From NCBI GenBank assembly GCA_015057445.1, contig SVEI01000003.1:1-64000 (forward strand): 64,000 nt of DNA. Reading direction: 5' to 3'. How positions within the stretch are numbered: the first letter of the stretch is position 1; every line of letters starts with the position of its first letter. Positions 34,788-44,498 of the stretch are shown here, one piece after another. Source of the stretch: Lachnospiraceae bacterium. GTDB taxonomy: Bacteria; Bacillota; Clostridia; Lachnospirales; Lachnospiraceae. Both the position numbers and the translations under genes were made by a program. Under the pieces are notes generated by a model. That model worked only from the letters and a program-made list of their open reading frames with translations, did no database searches and was not told where the DNA came from.

Positions 34788-36338
34788 CTACGACTTTACA
34801 ACTATAATCTTATCACCTTCATTTAGGTAATCTGACTCCAATCCGTTAACTTCCTTAATGGACTCAGTAGTAGCATAGTATTTTCTAGCCACTGACCATA
34901 AGGTATCTCCCTTTTTCACAACATAACCTACAATTCCCGGCATGGCTGCCTTCTTTGCTGTATCTATTGGTTCTAGCTGCATATCTGTTATAACCTCTAG
35001 ATTATTCTTGGCAAATATAGACATGCTTAAGCCTACCATTCCCTTAATCTCTATTTCCTGGCTATTTACAAGGCTTGCGTTAAGCTGGTCTATGCATGGA
35101 TATATCCTTACAGAATCATCCTTAGACAGTGGAACTGTATCTGCCACATAGGAAAATGGCACATCTATCTCCATACAGCTCATAGGGTCTTCTCCTGCTG
35201 ATATATAAAGCACCCAGGTCTTTACAATACCTTTTACAGACACTGAATCCTCTCTAATTTCCACATCGTCAATCCATACACTTCCATAGGCATGACATAC
35301 CTGAAGAATCTTAGTACTTTCATCACCTATAGACTGTCTGTGACTAAGCTTCGCCTTAGCCATATTTCTCATAAGTAAATTTTCACATACCATACTTTCC
35401 TTCTTGGGAATTATCTCCACATTAGGAGAGTAAAGGTCAGATATGATTTTAAGCTCTTGGTCCTGATACAGCTTAATATTCATATCCACACTGTAGTCTA
35501 TACCAATAATTCGCTCTTCGTTATCCTTATCTCCACGAATGGACACTTCTCCCTTTCCTAAAGCACAAATTGCTTCGAGAAGCATGCCTTCCTGTGCCCC
35601 CTGACAGTCAATCTCCTTGGAAATTGCCCTTGCGGAGAATAGATATTGAATAGGTAGATGCTCTTCCTGACCTCTATATATGACAAATATTTCTACCTCT
35701 CCCCTTACAGAAAGCTTATCCTCCATTGGTCTTACATCCATATTTTTAAGCTCTACAAACGACCAAAGAATTTCCTTTATGTTAGGCTTACTTTGTGGAA
35801 TCTCCATCTCTTCTCTTATTTTAAATACATCGTGCTTAGATACTATAGTGTTGGTAATAGTTCCATCTTTGTACAAGCACTCGATACCCTGACCATTTTC
35901 CAGATCACATGCCACATTCATCCTAACATCCTGATATACGCTGATATCATTTGCAATAAGACATCTTACCTCCACCTTTCTGGAGTTAATAATTGCTATG
36001 GACAAATCCTCTAACCTACTTTGACATTCTGCCTGATTATTTCTACTTATGCCATCAAGTGAAACCACCTGTTCAAATGGTATATCCCCCTCTAAAACCT
36101 CTATGTCCCCGTTTTTATCCACTGTCTTATAAAGAGTGGTAAAGTAAAGAGTGCCTGCAAGTCTTACCTTTCCATCTTCACAGCCAATCTCTTCTAGAAC
36201 TATGTACCCATTCTTGGCAATTATCTTCTCTATATCATCCTTTGAATCTGGAATATTAAAATCATCATCTACAGTAAGCTCCGCCTGTTTTGTGGCCTTT
36301 AGTATGCTGGTATTTATCTCTTTTTTACTAAAATCCAT
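34788..36338 (-). CDS. SPOCS (DUF3794) / LysM protein, spore-associated
   Basis: A 516-residue protein with three or so DUF3794 (SPOCS) repeats (residues 20-460), a beta-rich domain found in spore cortex and coat proteins, and a C-terminal LysM module (about 470-516: VVKKGDTLWSVARKYY, EGDKIIVV), which binds peptidoglycan. It begins MDFSKKEINTSILKATKQAELTVDDDFNIP, an SPOCS-specific start. GGAGG precedes the ATG. It should localise to the spore surface or cortex. It extends the sporulation content of the window. Confidence 0.9.
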   Translation of the reverse strand: MDFSKKEINTSILKATKQAELTVDDDFNIPDSKDDIEKIIAKNGYIVLEEIGCEDGKVRLAGTLYFTTLYKTVDKNGDIEVLEGDIPFEQVVSLDGISRNNQAECQSRLEDLSIAIINSRKVEVRCLIANDISVYQDVRMNVACDLENGQGIECLYKDGTITNTIVSKHDVFKIREEMEIPQSKPNIKEILWSFVELKNMDVRPMEDKLSVRGEVEIFVIYRGQEEHLPIQYLFSARAISKEIDCQGAQEGMLLEAICALGKGEVSIRGDKDNEERIIGIDYSVDMNIKLYQDQELKIISDLYSPNVEIIPKKESMVCENLLMRNMAKAKLSHRQSIGDESTKILQVCHAYGSVWIDDVEIREDSVSVKGIVKTWVLYISAGEDPMSCMEIDVPFSYVADTVPLSKDDSVRIYPCIDQLNASLVNSQEIEIKGMVGLSMSIFAKNNLEVITDMQLEPIDTAKKAAMPGIVGYVVKKGDTLWSVARKYYATTESIKEVNGLESDYLNEGDKIIVVKS

Positions 36339-36446
36339 ATTTCCTCCAAATATTAAATCCCATTGCCTGGTTATTTCTTATTATATAAATATATTCCTTC
36401 GTATCCCAAATAATAACCGAATTAATACCTCATATTTTTCAATCCA

Positions 36447-36887
36447 TTAGTCAATATCAAATACTACCGGCACATCGTATTTTTCGCATTTAAGAACAAT
36501 GTAAGGATACATAGAGCACTCTCCAACCACCACAGAATCGGAGCTTGTATTCTTATCTGTCTTAAGTGTGGTATCAATATATATGGCATTGCTAGTCATA
36601 AACAAATCATTCACCACCACATTTACATTTTCTCTCTCCTTTTCTCCATAGCAAACTACAATATACATAAAGCTACCATTTGTGTATGTAAACTTACACA
36701 CCTTTTCCTTCTTTTCCTCAATAATGGTAAATAATTCCTCCGGCAAATTCTCTCTAGAACACACAGTAAAATCTATGTTTTTCCTAGCCCCTTCTTCCTT
36801 TTTACCACATGCACACATTGCAAAAATCATACAAAAAAGCAGCACTAAAAATAATGCTGCTTTTGTTAATACTCTTAATTTCCTCAT
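36447..36887 (-). CDS. Small lipoprotein (PrcB-like C-terminal domain possible)
   Basis: 146 residues. A signal peptide (residues 1-26) ends at a MCACG lipobox. The rest (residues 35-146) is a beta-rich domain with FTYTNGSFMYIVVCYGEKE, somewhat like the PrcB C-terminal domain of protease-complex inhibitors; the match is weak. AAAGGAT precedes the ATG. It lies between the SPOCS gene and pdxK, with no strong operon evidence. Confidence 0.6.
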   Translation of the reverse strand: MRKLRVLTKAALFLVLLFCMIFAMCACGKKEEGARKNIDFTVCSRENLPEELFTIIEEKKEKVCKFTYTNGSFMYIVVCYGEKERENVNVVVNDLFMTSNAIYIDTTLKTDKNTSSDSVVVGECSMYPYIVLKCEKYDVPVVFDID

Positions 36888-36946
36888 AGGTTATCCTTTT
36901 ACTTTTCTTATATATACCATATGAAGTTTGATACTAAAATATGACC

Positions 36947-37786
36947 TTAAACTGTCTTGCCAATTAATCTTAAAAGCTCTGGAATGGCAGTCTCAAAGTT
37001 AACTCCGTACCAACATCCCTGTGGATCCTCCATGGTTATTCTTATACACTCTGCAGTATAATCTGCTGCTATCTGAAGAGCCTCCTTCCATGTGAATCCG
37101 TTCATCATTGCACCAACACATGTACTGGCAAATACGTCTCCTGTTCCATGATAGCTTGCTGGAAGATGCTTATTAGAATAATAATAGAACTCATCATTGG
37201 CCTTATCATAGCCCATAACTCCCGTTGTACCTTCCTTAAAGCTTACACCTGTAAGAACACTTATCTTCGCACCAAGCTCTGATAATTTGATAAGCATTTC
37301 CTTTATGTATGCCTCGTCGTACTTCTCTTTATATTCCATACCTGTCATAAAACTTGCTTCTGTAATATTTGGAACAATAATATCTGCATGACCACAGAGC
37401 TTAGCCATCTTTGCAGCAAAGGCTTCATCAAAGGCTGGATAAAGCTTTCCATTGTCTGCCATTACAGGGTCAACAAAAATGATATTATCATCTGTCTTAA
37501 ACTCTTTAAACATATTAGTAAGAATTTCAATCTGTTCATCTGAACCAAGGTAACCTGTGTAGATTGCATCAAAGCCAAGATTCTCACTCTTCCAATGATT
37601 TGTAATTGGTACAATCTCTTCTGTCAAATCTTTGCATGTAAAATTAGAAAACATAGTGTGTGTGGATAAAACTGCTGTTGGAATAATAGCTGTTTCAACT
37701 CCCATGGCTGATATAATTGGAAGAGCTACTGTAAGGGAACACTTTCCAACACATGATATATCTTGTATAGTTACTATTCTTTTCAT
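36947..37786 (-). CDS. pdxY: Pyridoxamine/pyridoxal kinase
   Basis: A 279-residue ribokinase-fold kinase that phosphorylates pyridoxal or pyridoxamine, the vitamin B6 salvage route. VTIQDISCVGKCSLTVALPIIS and TAVLSTHTMFSNF are family signatures; FVDPVMADNGKLY and SYHGTGDVFAS (anion hole with catalytic Asp) are present. It is divergent from a PdxR-type regulator with a palindromic site in between, the classic PdxR/PdxK arrangement. AAAGGGG precedes the ATG. Confidence 0.92.
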   Translation of the reverse strand: MKRIVTIQDISCVGKCSLTVALPIISAMGVETAIIPTAVLSTHTMFSNFTCKDLTEEIVPITNHWKSENLGFDAIYTGYLGSDEQIEILTNMFKEFKTDDNIIFVDPVMADNGKLYPAFDEAFAAKMAKLCGHADIIVPNITEASFMTGMEYKEKYDEAYIKEMLIKLSELGAKISVLTGVSFKEGTTGVMGYDKANDEFYYYSNKHLPASYHGTGDVFASTCVGAMMNGFTWKEALQIAADYTAECIRITMEDPQGCWYGVNFETAIPELLRLIGKTV

Positions 37787-37907
37787 TTTAAAAACCCCTT
37801 TTCTTTATATTCTTTATGTCCTACTTATTGTCATTCAATGAAAAAAGCTCTCCATCCAAGGATAGCTCCAGGTAGAAACATTTTATTTACAAATTTTATA
37901 ATACAGA

Positions 37908-37964
37908 TTATACTTTATCTTGACCATATTTAAATAATCAATTATTATCTTTTTTATATGGTCA
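37908..37964. promoter_or_regulatory. Divergent pdxY/pdxR promoter region with TGACCATAT inverted repeat
   Basis: TGACCATAT (37921-37929) and ATATGGTCA (37956-37964) are perfect 9-bp arms 26 bp apart. The pdxR promoter is TTGACC (37920-37925), 17-bp spacer, TATTAT (37943-37948). A TATAAT-type -10 for pdxY lies on the minus strand at 37908-37913. The arms therefore cover both promoters. Confidence 0.75.
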
Positions 37965-37981
37965 GATTGGGGGTTTTGATA

Positions 37982-39385
37982 TTGCTAACCTACTCTTTTG
38001 AAGATAAAGGCAAGGATAGCCTTTACGAATATCTATACAAGCAAATTAAAAATGATATTATATCCTACAAGCTTTCCCCAGGGGAAAAGCTTCCATCTAA
38101 AAGGGCTTTCGCAAAGCATCTAAATATTAGCACCATAACCGTGGAAAATGCTTATATTCAGCTACTTGCAGAGGGATACATATACTCTGTTCCAAAGAGT
38201 GGCTACTACGTTAGTGATATTTCCTCCACAAAGGTTTTAAAGGAAGAAAGACCTACTAAGGATGTACCTTCTAAGGCAGATAACTCAGAAATCTTTGCAG
38301 ATTTTACATCTAATTCCACTGCAAAAGACAGCTTCCCCTTCTCAACATGGACCAAAATCCTAAGGCAAATAATGTCAGATTATGAAAAGGAGCTTATGGT
38401 CAGATCGCCATTTGCAGGAATCAAACTCCTTAGAAATGCAATTGCTGACTACCTATATCAATTCCGTGGAATGGCTGTAGACCCTGAGCAAATTATAGTT
38501 GGTGCCGGAACTGAATACCTCTACGGCATCATCATCCAGCTTTTAGGTAGAGAAAAAAAATACGGTGTGGAAGATCCGGGATACCAGAAGATAACTAGAA
38601 TATATCAGGCCAATCAGGTCCAGTGCGCTCACATTCCTATGGACGAAAACGGAGTAGATATACGTGCACTTGAAGATGCTGATGCTGACATTCTACACAT
38701 TTCACCATCACACCACTTCCCTACTGGAATTGTCACTCCAATAAGTAGAAGGTACGAGATTTTATCCTGGGCAGCAAAAAGTGCATCTAGATATATAATC
38801 GAAGATGATTACGATAGTGAATTCAGACTTATGGGTAAACCGATCCCTTCCCTTCAAAGTATAGATGTGGCAGACAAAGTAATCTATATTAATACATTTT
38901 CCAAGTCCTTAAGCTCCACCATACGTATCAGCTACATGGTTCTGCCAAAATCCCTGGTTAGTACCTATAAGGAGAAGCTGGGATTTTACTCATGCACAGT
39001 TTCAAACTTTGAGCAGTACACTCTTTACCGCTTTATAGAGCAGGGTCACTTGGAAAAGCATATTAATCGTATGAGAAACTATTACCGAATTCAGCGTGAT
39101 ACCATTCTTACTTGTATAAAGAAGCAAAAGAAATATAATCAAACCGTGATTAAGGAAGAGCACAGTGGACTTCACTTTCTTCTTCAGGTGGAAACTGATT
39201 TAAGTGATGAGGAATTAATTTTAAAGGCCAAGGAAAATGGCATTGCAATATCTTGTTTGAGCCAGTATTCCTACCTACCGGAAAATGCTACAGAGCACAC
39301 TATAATAATCAATTATTCAGGTATTATGGAAAAGGATATTCCTGAAGCTGTTGATAGACTTTTTCTCAGTTTATGGAATGAATAG
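37982..39385 (+). CDS. pdxR: PdxR/MocR-family regulator (GntR HTH fused to aminotransferase domain)
   Basis: About 467 residues. Residues 5-70 form a GntR winged helix (YEYLYKQIKNDIISYKLSPGEKLPSKRAFAKHLNIS in two parts), then a long aminotransferase-like domain (residues 110-467) with EDDYDSEFR and INTFSKSLSSTIRISYMVLP, where the Lys would hold PLP. MocR proteins sense PLP and activate B6 salvage or synthesis. I choose the TTG at 37982 because GGGGG precedes it and the upstream ATG at 37958 would lie only about 3 nt from the predicted transcription start. Confidence 0.88.
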   Translation: MLTYSFEDKGKDSLYEYLYKQIKNDIISYKLSPGEKLPSKRAFAKHLNISTITVENAYIQLLAEGYIYSVPKSGYYVSDISSTKVLKEERPTKDVPSKADNSEIFADFTSNSTAKDSFPFSTWTKILRQIMSDYEKELMVRSPFAGIKLLRNAIADYLYQFRGMAVDPEQIIVGAGTEYLYGIIIQLLGREKKYGVEDPGYQKITRIYQANQVQCAHIPMDENGVDIRALEDADADILHISPSHHFPTGIVTPISRRYEILSWAAKSASRYIIEDDYDSEFRLMGKPIPSLQSIDVADKVIYINTFSKSLSSTIRISYMVLPKSLVSTYKEKLGFYSCTVSNFEQYTLYRFIEQGHLEKHINRMRNYYRIQRDTILTCIKKQKKYNQTVIKEEHSGLHFLLQVETDLSDEELILKAKENGIAISCLSQYSYLPENATEHTIIINYSGIMEKDIPEAVDRLFLSLWNE

Positions 39386-39495
39386 ATAAGGACGAAATCA
39401 CTGCAAGAAATAATATATTTTTATGTACTAGATTGTCCTAGAATTAATGATTCAATTTTTTTGTAGTGAAAATTAGAAAGGAATTGCTAACTAAC

Positions 39496-40263
39496 ATGGA
39501 ACTTACAATAGGAACATTTCTCTTTGTGTGCCCACTGCTATTTCTAGCGGGACTTGTGGATGCAATCGGTGGTGGTGGTGGACTCATTGCCCTTCCCGCC
39601 TACCTAATAGCCGGTGTACCAGTACACCAGGCCATAGCTACTAATAAACTATCATCAAGCTGCGGAACCACGCTTGCCACAGCAAGATTTATCAAGAACA
39701 AACTGGTAAATGTACGTCTCGCCATACCCTCAGTTATCAGCGCTTTTTTAGGTTCCTTCATAGGCGCTAAGCTGTCTCTTTTGGTAGAGGAACAAATTCT
39801 GGAATACATTCTATTTGCAGTATTACCTATAGCTGCCTTTTTTGTACTTAACAAAAAGCTATTTAAGGATAACGCGGATGGTGAAAATGAACTTATACTT
39901 AATGGACGCACCTATCTGGTAACTTGTTTATCAGCTCTAATCATAGGCATGTATGATGGCTTTTATGGTCCGGGTACTGGAACATTTTTGATAATAGCAT
40001 TTACCGTCCTAGCCGGCATGAGCGTTAGTGCAGCAAATGCACAGGCAAAGGTTATAAATCTAACCACCAACCTTACATCCCTCGTTGTTTTCATAACCAG
40101 TGGCCAGGTAATATTTTCTCTGGGAATAGCTGCTGCCATATGTAATATGATCGGCGGTTATATCGGCGCTGGACTTGTCATGAAGAAGGGAAGTAAGATT
40201 GTGAAGCCTACTATTATTTTCGTACTGATGTTGCTGGCGCTTAAGGTGGCAGGGGTGTATTAA
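39496..40263 (+). CDS. TSUP-family permease (TauE/SafE)
   Basis: About 255 residues, an eight-helix membrane protein of the TauE/SafE family of sulfite or organosulfonate exporters. FLAGLVDAIGGGGGLIALPAYL at the N-terminus and GMYDGFYGPGTGTFLIIAF in the second half are the duplicated signature. The ATG at 39496 is preferred to an in-frame GTG at 39466, which lacks any ribosome site; AAAGGA lies 13 nt upstream. The substrate is unknown. It follows pdxR by 110 bp. Confidence 0.85.
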   Translation: MELTIGTFLFVCPLLFLAGLVDAIGGGGGLIALPAYLIAGVPVHQAIATNKLSSSCGTTLATARFIKNKLVNVRLAIPSVISAFLGSFIGAKLSLLVEEQILEYILFAVLPIAAFFVLNKKLFKDNADGENELILNGRTYLVTCLSALIIGMYDGFYGPGTGTFLIIAFTVLAGMSVSAANAQAKVINLTTNLTSLVVFITSGQVIFSLGIAAAICNMIGGYIGAGLVMKKGSKIVKPTIIFVLMLLALKVAGVY

Positions 40264-40274
40264 ATACAGATAAC

Positions 40275-40320
40275 AACAAAACAGCAGCCACAGAACTATT
40301 TTGTCCTATGGCTGCTGCTA
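40275..40320 (-). terminator. Bidirectional terminator-like hairpin
   Basis: CAGCAGCCA (40282-40290) pairs with TGGCTGCTG (40309-40317) with a 18-nt loop; on the minus strand GTTTTGTTGTTA follows. It separates the convergent transporter genes. Confidence 0.65.
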
Positions 40321-40369
40321 GTAAATTCTCACTTTTACCCTCTATTCTTTTTCAACAATCTCACTCTAT

Positions 40370-41668
40370 CTACCCCTCATTGAACACTTCCTTATCCAGT
40401 GCACCCTCCTGGTTAGCAACAATGGTTGTACAAACTGCATCACCAGTTATATTTACAGCTGTTCTAATCATATCAAGGATTCTATCAATACCCATAATAA
40501 GGGCAATTCCCTCAGTTGGAAGTCCAACTGAGTTAAGTACCATTGCAAGAGTTACGAGACCAACACTTGGAACACCTGCTGTACCGATGGAAGCAATAGT
40601 TGCTGTAAGAACTACTGTTGCTAAGTTTCCCAAAGTAAGCTCTATACCATACGCCTGAGCTATAAACACTACCGCTACACCCTGCATAATAGACGTACCA
40701 TCCATATTAATGGTAGCTCCAAGTGGAATGGTAAATGAAGAAATTCTCTTAGATACACCCATCTTCTTATCAAGTGTATCGATGGACATAGGGATGGTTG
40801 CATTTGAGGTTGCTGTTGAGAATGCAAATCCCATAACCGGAAGGAACTTCTTAATAAACTTTAGCGGATTTAATCTTGTAAATACAAAAAGCAAAATCTG
40901 GTATATCACAAAACACTGCAATGCTAATGCTAGGATTACACTTCCCATATATTTAAGCATCGGCTGGAATGCAGAGAATCCTAAGTTTGCAAATGTTCTT
41001 GCTATGAGACAGAACACTCCGATAGGTGCTATCTTCATAATAGCCATAGTCATCTCCATCATTACATCATTGAACTGGCTGAAAAATGTAGCTACTGTGC
41101 TAGCCTTACTACCAAGCTTAGCAAGCATTATTCCCACGAAAAGTGCGAACACAATTATAGGAAGCATATCTCCACTTGCCATGGCACCTATAGGGTTCTT
41201 AGGAATAATGTTAAGAAGTGTCTCTGCAAGCTTTGTCTCTGTATTGGTACTACTAACCTCAGATCTTTGAATGGAATCCATATCGAGACCCACTCCTGGG
41301 TTAATCAAATATGCAACTGAAAGAGCTATAGTTACTGCAAGGGCTGTAGTGAAAATGTAAAACACTATAGTCTTTACACCAACCTTACCCAATGTCTTAG
41401 TATCACCGATAGCCATAGACCCACATACAAGTGAACAAAATACAAGTGGTACAACCAACATCTGCATTAATCGGATAAAGCCCTGACCTACTACATAAAA
41501 CACTCCCTCTACAATATACTTATCTCTGAAATCCGCCATGCTCTCAGGCATAAAATAGTGAAGTGACACACCAAAAAGTGCTCCTACAATAAGCGCAATA
41601 AATATCTTCGTAGAAAGACCTATGCCTTTCTTCTCATTACCTTCAACATTAATCTTCTTATCTGACAT
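40370..41668 (-). CDS. Dicarboxylate/amino acid:cation symporter (DAACS)
   Basis: A 432-residue GltP/DctA-type transporter with eight transmembrane helices and two re-entrant loops. FIRLMQMLVVPLVFCSLVCG and the substrate-loop segments SFTIPLGATINMDGTSIMQG and GTAGVPSVGLV are conserved. It imports glutamate, aspartate or C4-dicarboxylates with sodium or protons. The ATG overlaps the stop of the upstream gene (TAATG), so it is coupled to an RmlD-like reductase, an unusual pairing. Confidence 0.9.
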   Translation of the reverse strand: MSDKKINVEGNEKKGIGLSTKIFIALIVGALFGVSLHYFMPESMADFRDKYIVEGVFYVVGQGFIRLMQMLVVPLVFCSLVCGSMAIGDTKTLGKVGVKTIVFYIFTTALAVTIALSVAYLINPGVGLDMDSIQRSEVSSTNTETKLAETLLNIIPKNPIGAMASGDMLPIIVFALFVGIMLAKLGSKASTVATFFSQFNDVMMEMTMAIMKIAPIGVFCLIARTFANLGFSAFQPMLKYMGSVILALALQCFVIYQILLFVFTRLNPLKFIKKFLPVMGFAFSTATSNATIPMSIDTLDKKMGVSKRISSFTIPLGATINMDGTSIMQGVAVVFIAQAYGIELTLGNLATVVLTATIASIGTAGVPSVGLVTLAMVLNSVGLPTEGIALIMGIDRILDMIRTAVNITGDAVCTTIVANQEGALDKEVFNEG

Positions 41669-42513
41669 TACTCAAGCCCTCCCGTCTCTTCAAGATATTC
41701 CTTAAGAGCCTCTCTCCACTCTGCAGGTTCCTCGATGCCTGACAGTCTAAGCATCATATTGTCTAATACACAATAGTCAGGACGAAGAATATCATGCTTT
41801 TCAACCGGTACCAGCTTTAGCTTGTCAGTATTTCCAGTGTATTCAAGTATTGCCTGAGCATACTCATATCTGTTACAGCTTCCCTTGCAAACTGCGTGGT
41901 ATAAACCATACTCATCATTATCTATAAAATATCTGATAACTTTTGCAAGCTCCTTACATGAAGTCGGAACACCGTATCTATTCTCAGCTACTAGGAATTC
42001 CTCTTCCTTACCAACAGCACTAAGCAACTCATCCACAAAATCCTTTCCGATTCCATAAGTCCACGAACTTCTAATTATAACGAATCTCTTACACAGCTGA
42101 CTTACGAATCTCTCACCAGCCTCCTTAGACTTACCGTAAATGCTCTTGGGATGAGTCTTGTCAAACTCATTATAAGGTCTTGAAGAATTTGCACAGAATA
42201 CGTCATCAGTAGACATATGTATAAGCTTTCCGCTTATCTCCTCCACTGCTGCCGCAACATTTCTTACGCCTAATGCATTAACATTATAAGCCTCATCCAC
42301 ATGCTCCTCACAATACTTAACATCTGTAAGAGATGCACAGTTAATAACCACATCCGGTCTGTGAAGACGTGCATAATGAGTCACCTGCTCAAGGTCAGTA
42401 ACATCAATATCCTCCTTATCTGTGTTAAGAAGCTGATATTTACTTCTGTCAAGCAGCTTGTTCAGTGCCGAACCCACATGGCCCGAAGCACCTGTAATCC
42501 ACACCTTTAACAT
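41668..42513 (-). CDS. dTDP-4-dehydrorhamnose reductase-like SDR (RmlD family)
   Basis: A 281-residue SDR. WITGASGHVGSALN (nucleotide site), DVVINCASLTDVKYCE, HMSTDDVF, and YGKSKEAGE (YxxxK) are present; these are typical of RmlD, which makes dTDP-L-rhamnose. No rmlA/B/C genes lie nearby, so it may act on another substrate (for instance the MAT2B-like or sugar-nucleotide epimerase role). AGGAGGG precedes the ATG. It is coupled to the downstream symporter gene. Confidence 0.85.
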   Translation of the reverse strand: MLKVWITGASGHVGSALNKLLDRSKYQLLNTDKEDIDVTDLEQVTHYARLHRPDVVINCASLTDVKYCEEHVDEAYNVNALGVRNVAAAVEEISGKLIHMSTDDVFCANSSRPYNEFDKTHPKSIYGKSKEAGERFVSQLCKRFVIIRSSWTYGIGKDFVDELLSAVGKEEEFLVAENRYGVPTSCKELAKVIRYFIDNDEYGLYHAVCKGSCNRYEYAQAILEYTGNTDKLKLVPVEKHDILRPDYCVLDNMMLRLSGIEEPAEWREALKEYLEETGGLE

Positions 42514-42569
42514 TAAATTAACCCTCCTGATTTTTCCTTTGATTATATAGATTTTCCATATAAATAGAA

Positions 42570-42602
42570 AAGAGCAACTTACATACCCCTTAAGTTGCTC
42601 TT
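42570..42602 (-). terminator. Terminator after ywmB-like gene
   Basis: AAGAGCAACTTA / TAAGTTGCTCTT perfect 12-bp stem, followed on the minus strand by TTCTATTT. Confidence 0.7.
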
Positions 42603-42664
42603 CAATTAACTAATTATATCAAATCTTTTTTTTTCTTGTCAATGGAAACTGGTTTCATAACAAC

Positions 42665-43426
42665 CTAAAATGACCTGTCAACAAATGGTACTCCCATATG
42701 AATATATGTTATGTCTTCAACCGAATCATAGTCTATTGCAATGTTCACATTTACCTTCTCGTCATTTTGAAACACGTATTCATCTATATTTTTTGAATAA
42801 CCATATACCATATACACATTGTCAAACTCCACTGTCTCCACTGTTTTAGCATCTGTACTTTCTAGAAACTCTACCACATACTGTTCCTTTTGGCTATCCA
42901 CAAGTTCGCCCTTAACCTGTGAACAAAGATAAATGTTTGTGGTTGGATTCATCCCCAAATCTTTATACATTTCTCTTAGAATATCACAATAATTGCTGGT
43001 GTGCTTAGCAGCTACACCCTTCAATTCTATCTCCACCATAACATAATTTTCTACTGTGACCTGATTATATTTGTCTGTAACTTGCAAGGAAATTACCTTA
43101 ATGGTTGTATCTCCATTTTGTCCCAGCTTAACTAAGGTGGTGGTTCTTCCATCTGCCATATCTTCGTGATTAACTTCATAATCAGCAGTAATTCCAAGCT
43201 TTTTTGCTAATGACTTAACCATTTCTTCCTTTGCTTCATCACTTAACTCCTGGTCTCCATAATATGCATACGCTTTAGTACTTCCAGCCGTAAGATTTTC
43301 TACCCCCTGGCTCATCACCTGTTCTACCATCTGCTTTTCTCTGTCGATGGAATTATTAATTGCAAGTTGCAGTATAGCAGCAGCCCAAATAAGTACAATT
43401 AGATATATTTTTGATTTTTTATTCAT
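42665..43426 (-). CDS. YwmB-family protein (TATA-binding-like fold), sporulation/cell-wall associated
   Basis: About 253 residues. An N-terminal membrane segment (residues 5-22, IYLIVLIWAAAILQLAI) is followed by an extracytoplasmic domain of the YwmB type with two similar halves (SGVENLT... , YCDILREMYKDLGMNP). I start at the ATG at 43426, with GGGG six nt upstream, rather than 84 bp earlier. The family is restricted to Gram-positive spore formers and is often linked to sporulation or wall genes, but the function is unknown. Confidence 0.7.
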   Translation of the reverse strand: MNKKSKIYLIVLIWAAAILQLAINNSIDREKQMVEQVMSQGVENLTAGSTKAYAYYGDQELSDEAKEEMVKSLAKKLGITADYEVNHEDMADGRTTTLVKLGQNGDTTIKVISLQVTDKYNQVTVENYVMVEIELKGVAAKHTSNYCDILREMYKDLGMNPTTNIYLCSQVKGELVDSQKEQYVVEFLESTDAKTVETVEFDNVYMVYGYSKNIDEYVFQNDEKVNVNIAIDYDSVEDITYIHMGVPFVDRSF

Positions 43427-43595
43427 GTCATTTCCCCTTTTTAATAAAATCATAAACTGATTATTTCCATAAAAATTCCCATTTATACAATTTCCATACA
43501 AAATATGCAATTTAGGGATTGATTTAACGCTTTAAAGTGTTGTAATATGTCTATAGGAGTTTTCTCCGTATTATGAATAAAGAAGGGATTTTTCT

Positions 43596-44438
43596 ATGAC
43601 AGTTGGAATAGTTGGATTAGGTCTTATTGGTGGCTCCTTTGCCAAGGCCTACAGTGAACATGATGAACATAGAGTTTACGCTTACGATATAAATGAACAG
43701 GTTATGAATGACGCTTACCACATGAAGATTATGGAAGATGAGCTAAATGAATCCTCCATACCAAGTTGCGACTTAATTCTTCTCGCCTTATACCCACAAG
43801 CATCCATAGACTACCTAAAAGCAAATGCTAAGTTTATTAGTAGTCATACTATGGTTATTGATTGCTGTGGTGTTAAGGAGTATGTCTGCAAGGAATGTTA
43901 TCCTATAGCTAAAGAATACGGCTTTACATTTGTAGGTGGTCATCCTATGGCTGGACGACATTTCTCAGGTCTTGAATACAGTATGAAGACTATGTACAAC
44001 GGAGCGTCTATGGTGCTAGTGCCAGAAGACTTAGCTGACGAGGCAACTATTGCAAAGGCAAAAAAGCTTCTCTCCCCTATAAAATTTGGCAAGTTTACTA
44101 TCTGTGATGCTAGAAGACATGACGCCATGATTGCATTTACATCCCAGATGGCACACGTAGTATCTAATGCATACGTGAAAAGTCCAACAGCTAAGAACCA
44201 CGACGGTTTTTCCGCCGGTAGTTACAAGGATTTAACCCGAGTTGCCTGGCTTAATGAGAATATGTGGACAGAGCTTTTCCTAGAGAATAAGGAGTGCCTA
44301 CTAGAGGAATTGACTTACTTTATAAACTCACTGAATGAATATAAAACTGCTATGGAAAATGATGATGCTGATACATTAAAAGCACTTTTAGCAGAAGGTA
44401 AGAAATGTAAGGAAGAGATTGACGGAATTTCGGAATAA
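43596..44438 (+). CDS. tyrA: Prephenate dehydrogenase
   Basis: A 280-residue NAD-dependent enzyme of tyrosine synthesis; it oxidatively decarboxylates prephenate to 4-hydroxyphenylpyruvate. TVGIVGLGLIGGSFAKAY is the dinucleotide site, and VGGHPMAGRHFSG contains the His of the active site; SAGSYKDLTRVA is the C-terminal helical domain. No ACT domain. GAAGGG precedes the ATG. It is a single gene here, not in an aro cluster. Confidence 0.92.
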   Translation: MTVGIVGLGLIGGSFAKAYSEHDEHRVYAYDINEQVMNDAYHMKIMEDELNESSIPSCDLILLALYPQASIDYLKANAKFISSHTMVIDCCGVKEYVCKECYPIAKEYGFTFVGGHPMAGRHFSGLEYSMKTMYNGASMVLVPEDLADEATIAKAKKLLSPIKFGKFTICDARRHDAMIAFTSQMAHVVSNAYVKSPTAKNHDGFSAGSYKDLTRVAWLNENMWTELFLENKECLLEELTYFINSLNEYKTAMENDDADTLKALLAEGKKCKEEIDGISE

Positions 44439-44446
44439 ATATACAC

Positions 44447-44475
44447 TTGACATTTTTAAATTTCAGTCCTAAAAT
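44447..44475 (+). promoter_or_regulatory. thrS promoter
   Basis: TTGACA (44447-44452), exactly 17 bp, TAAAAT (44470-44475); transcription should start near 44482 and run through the T-box leader. Confidence 0.8.
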
Positions 44476-44498
44476 CAAACTTAGTTTAATAAACTTAT

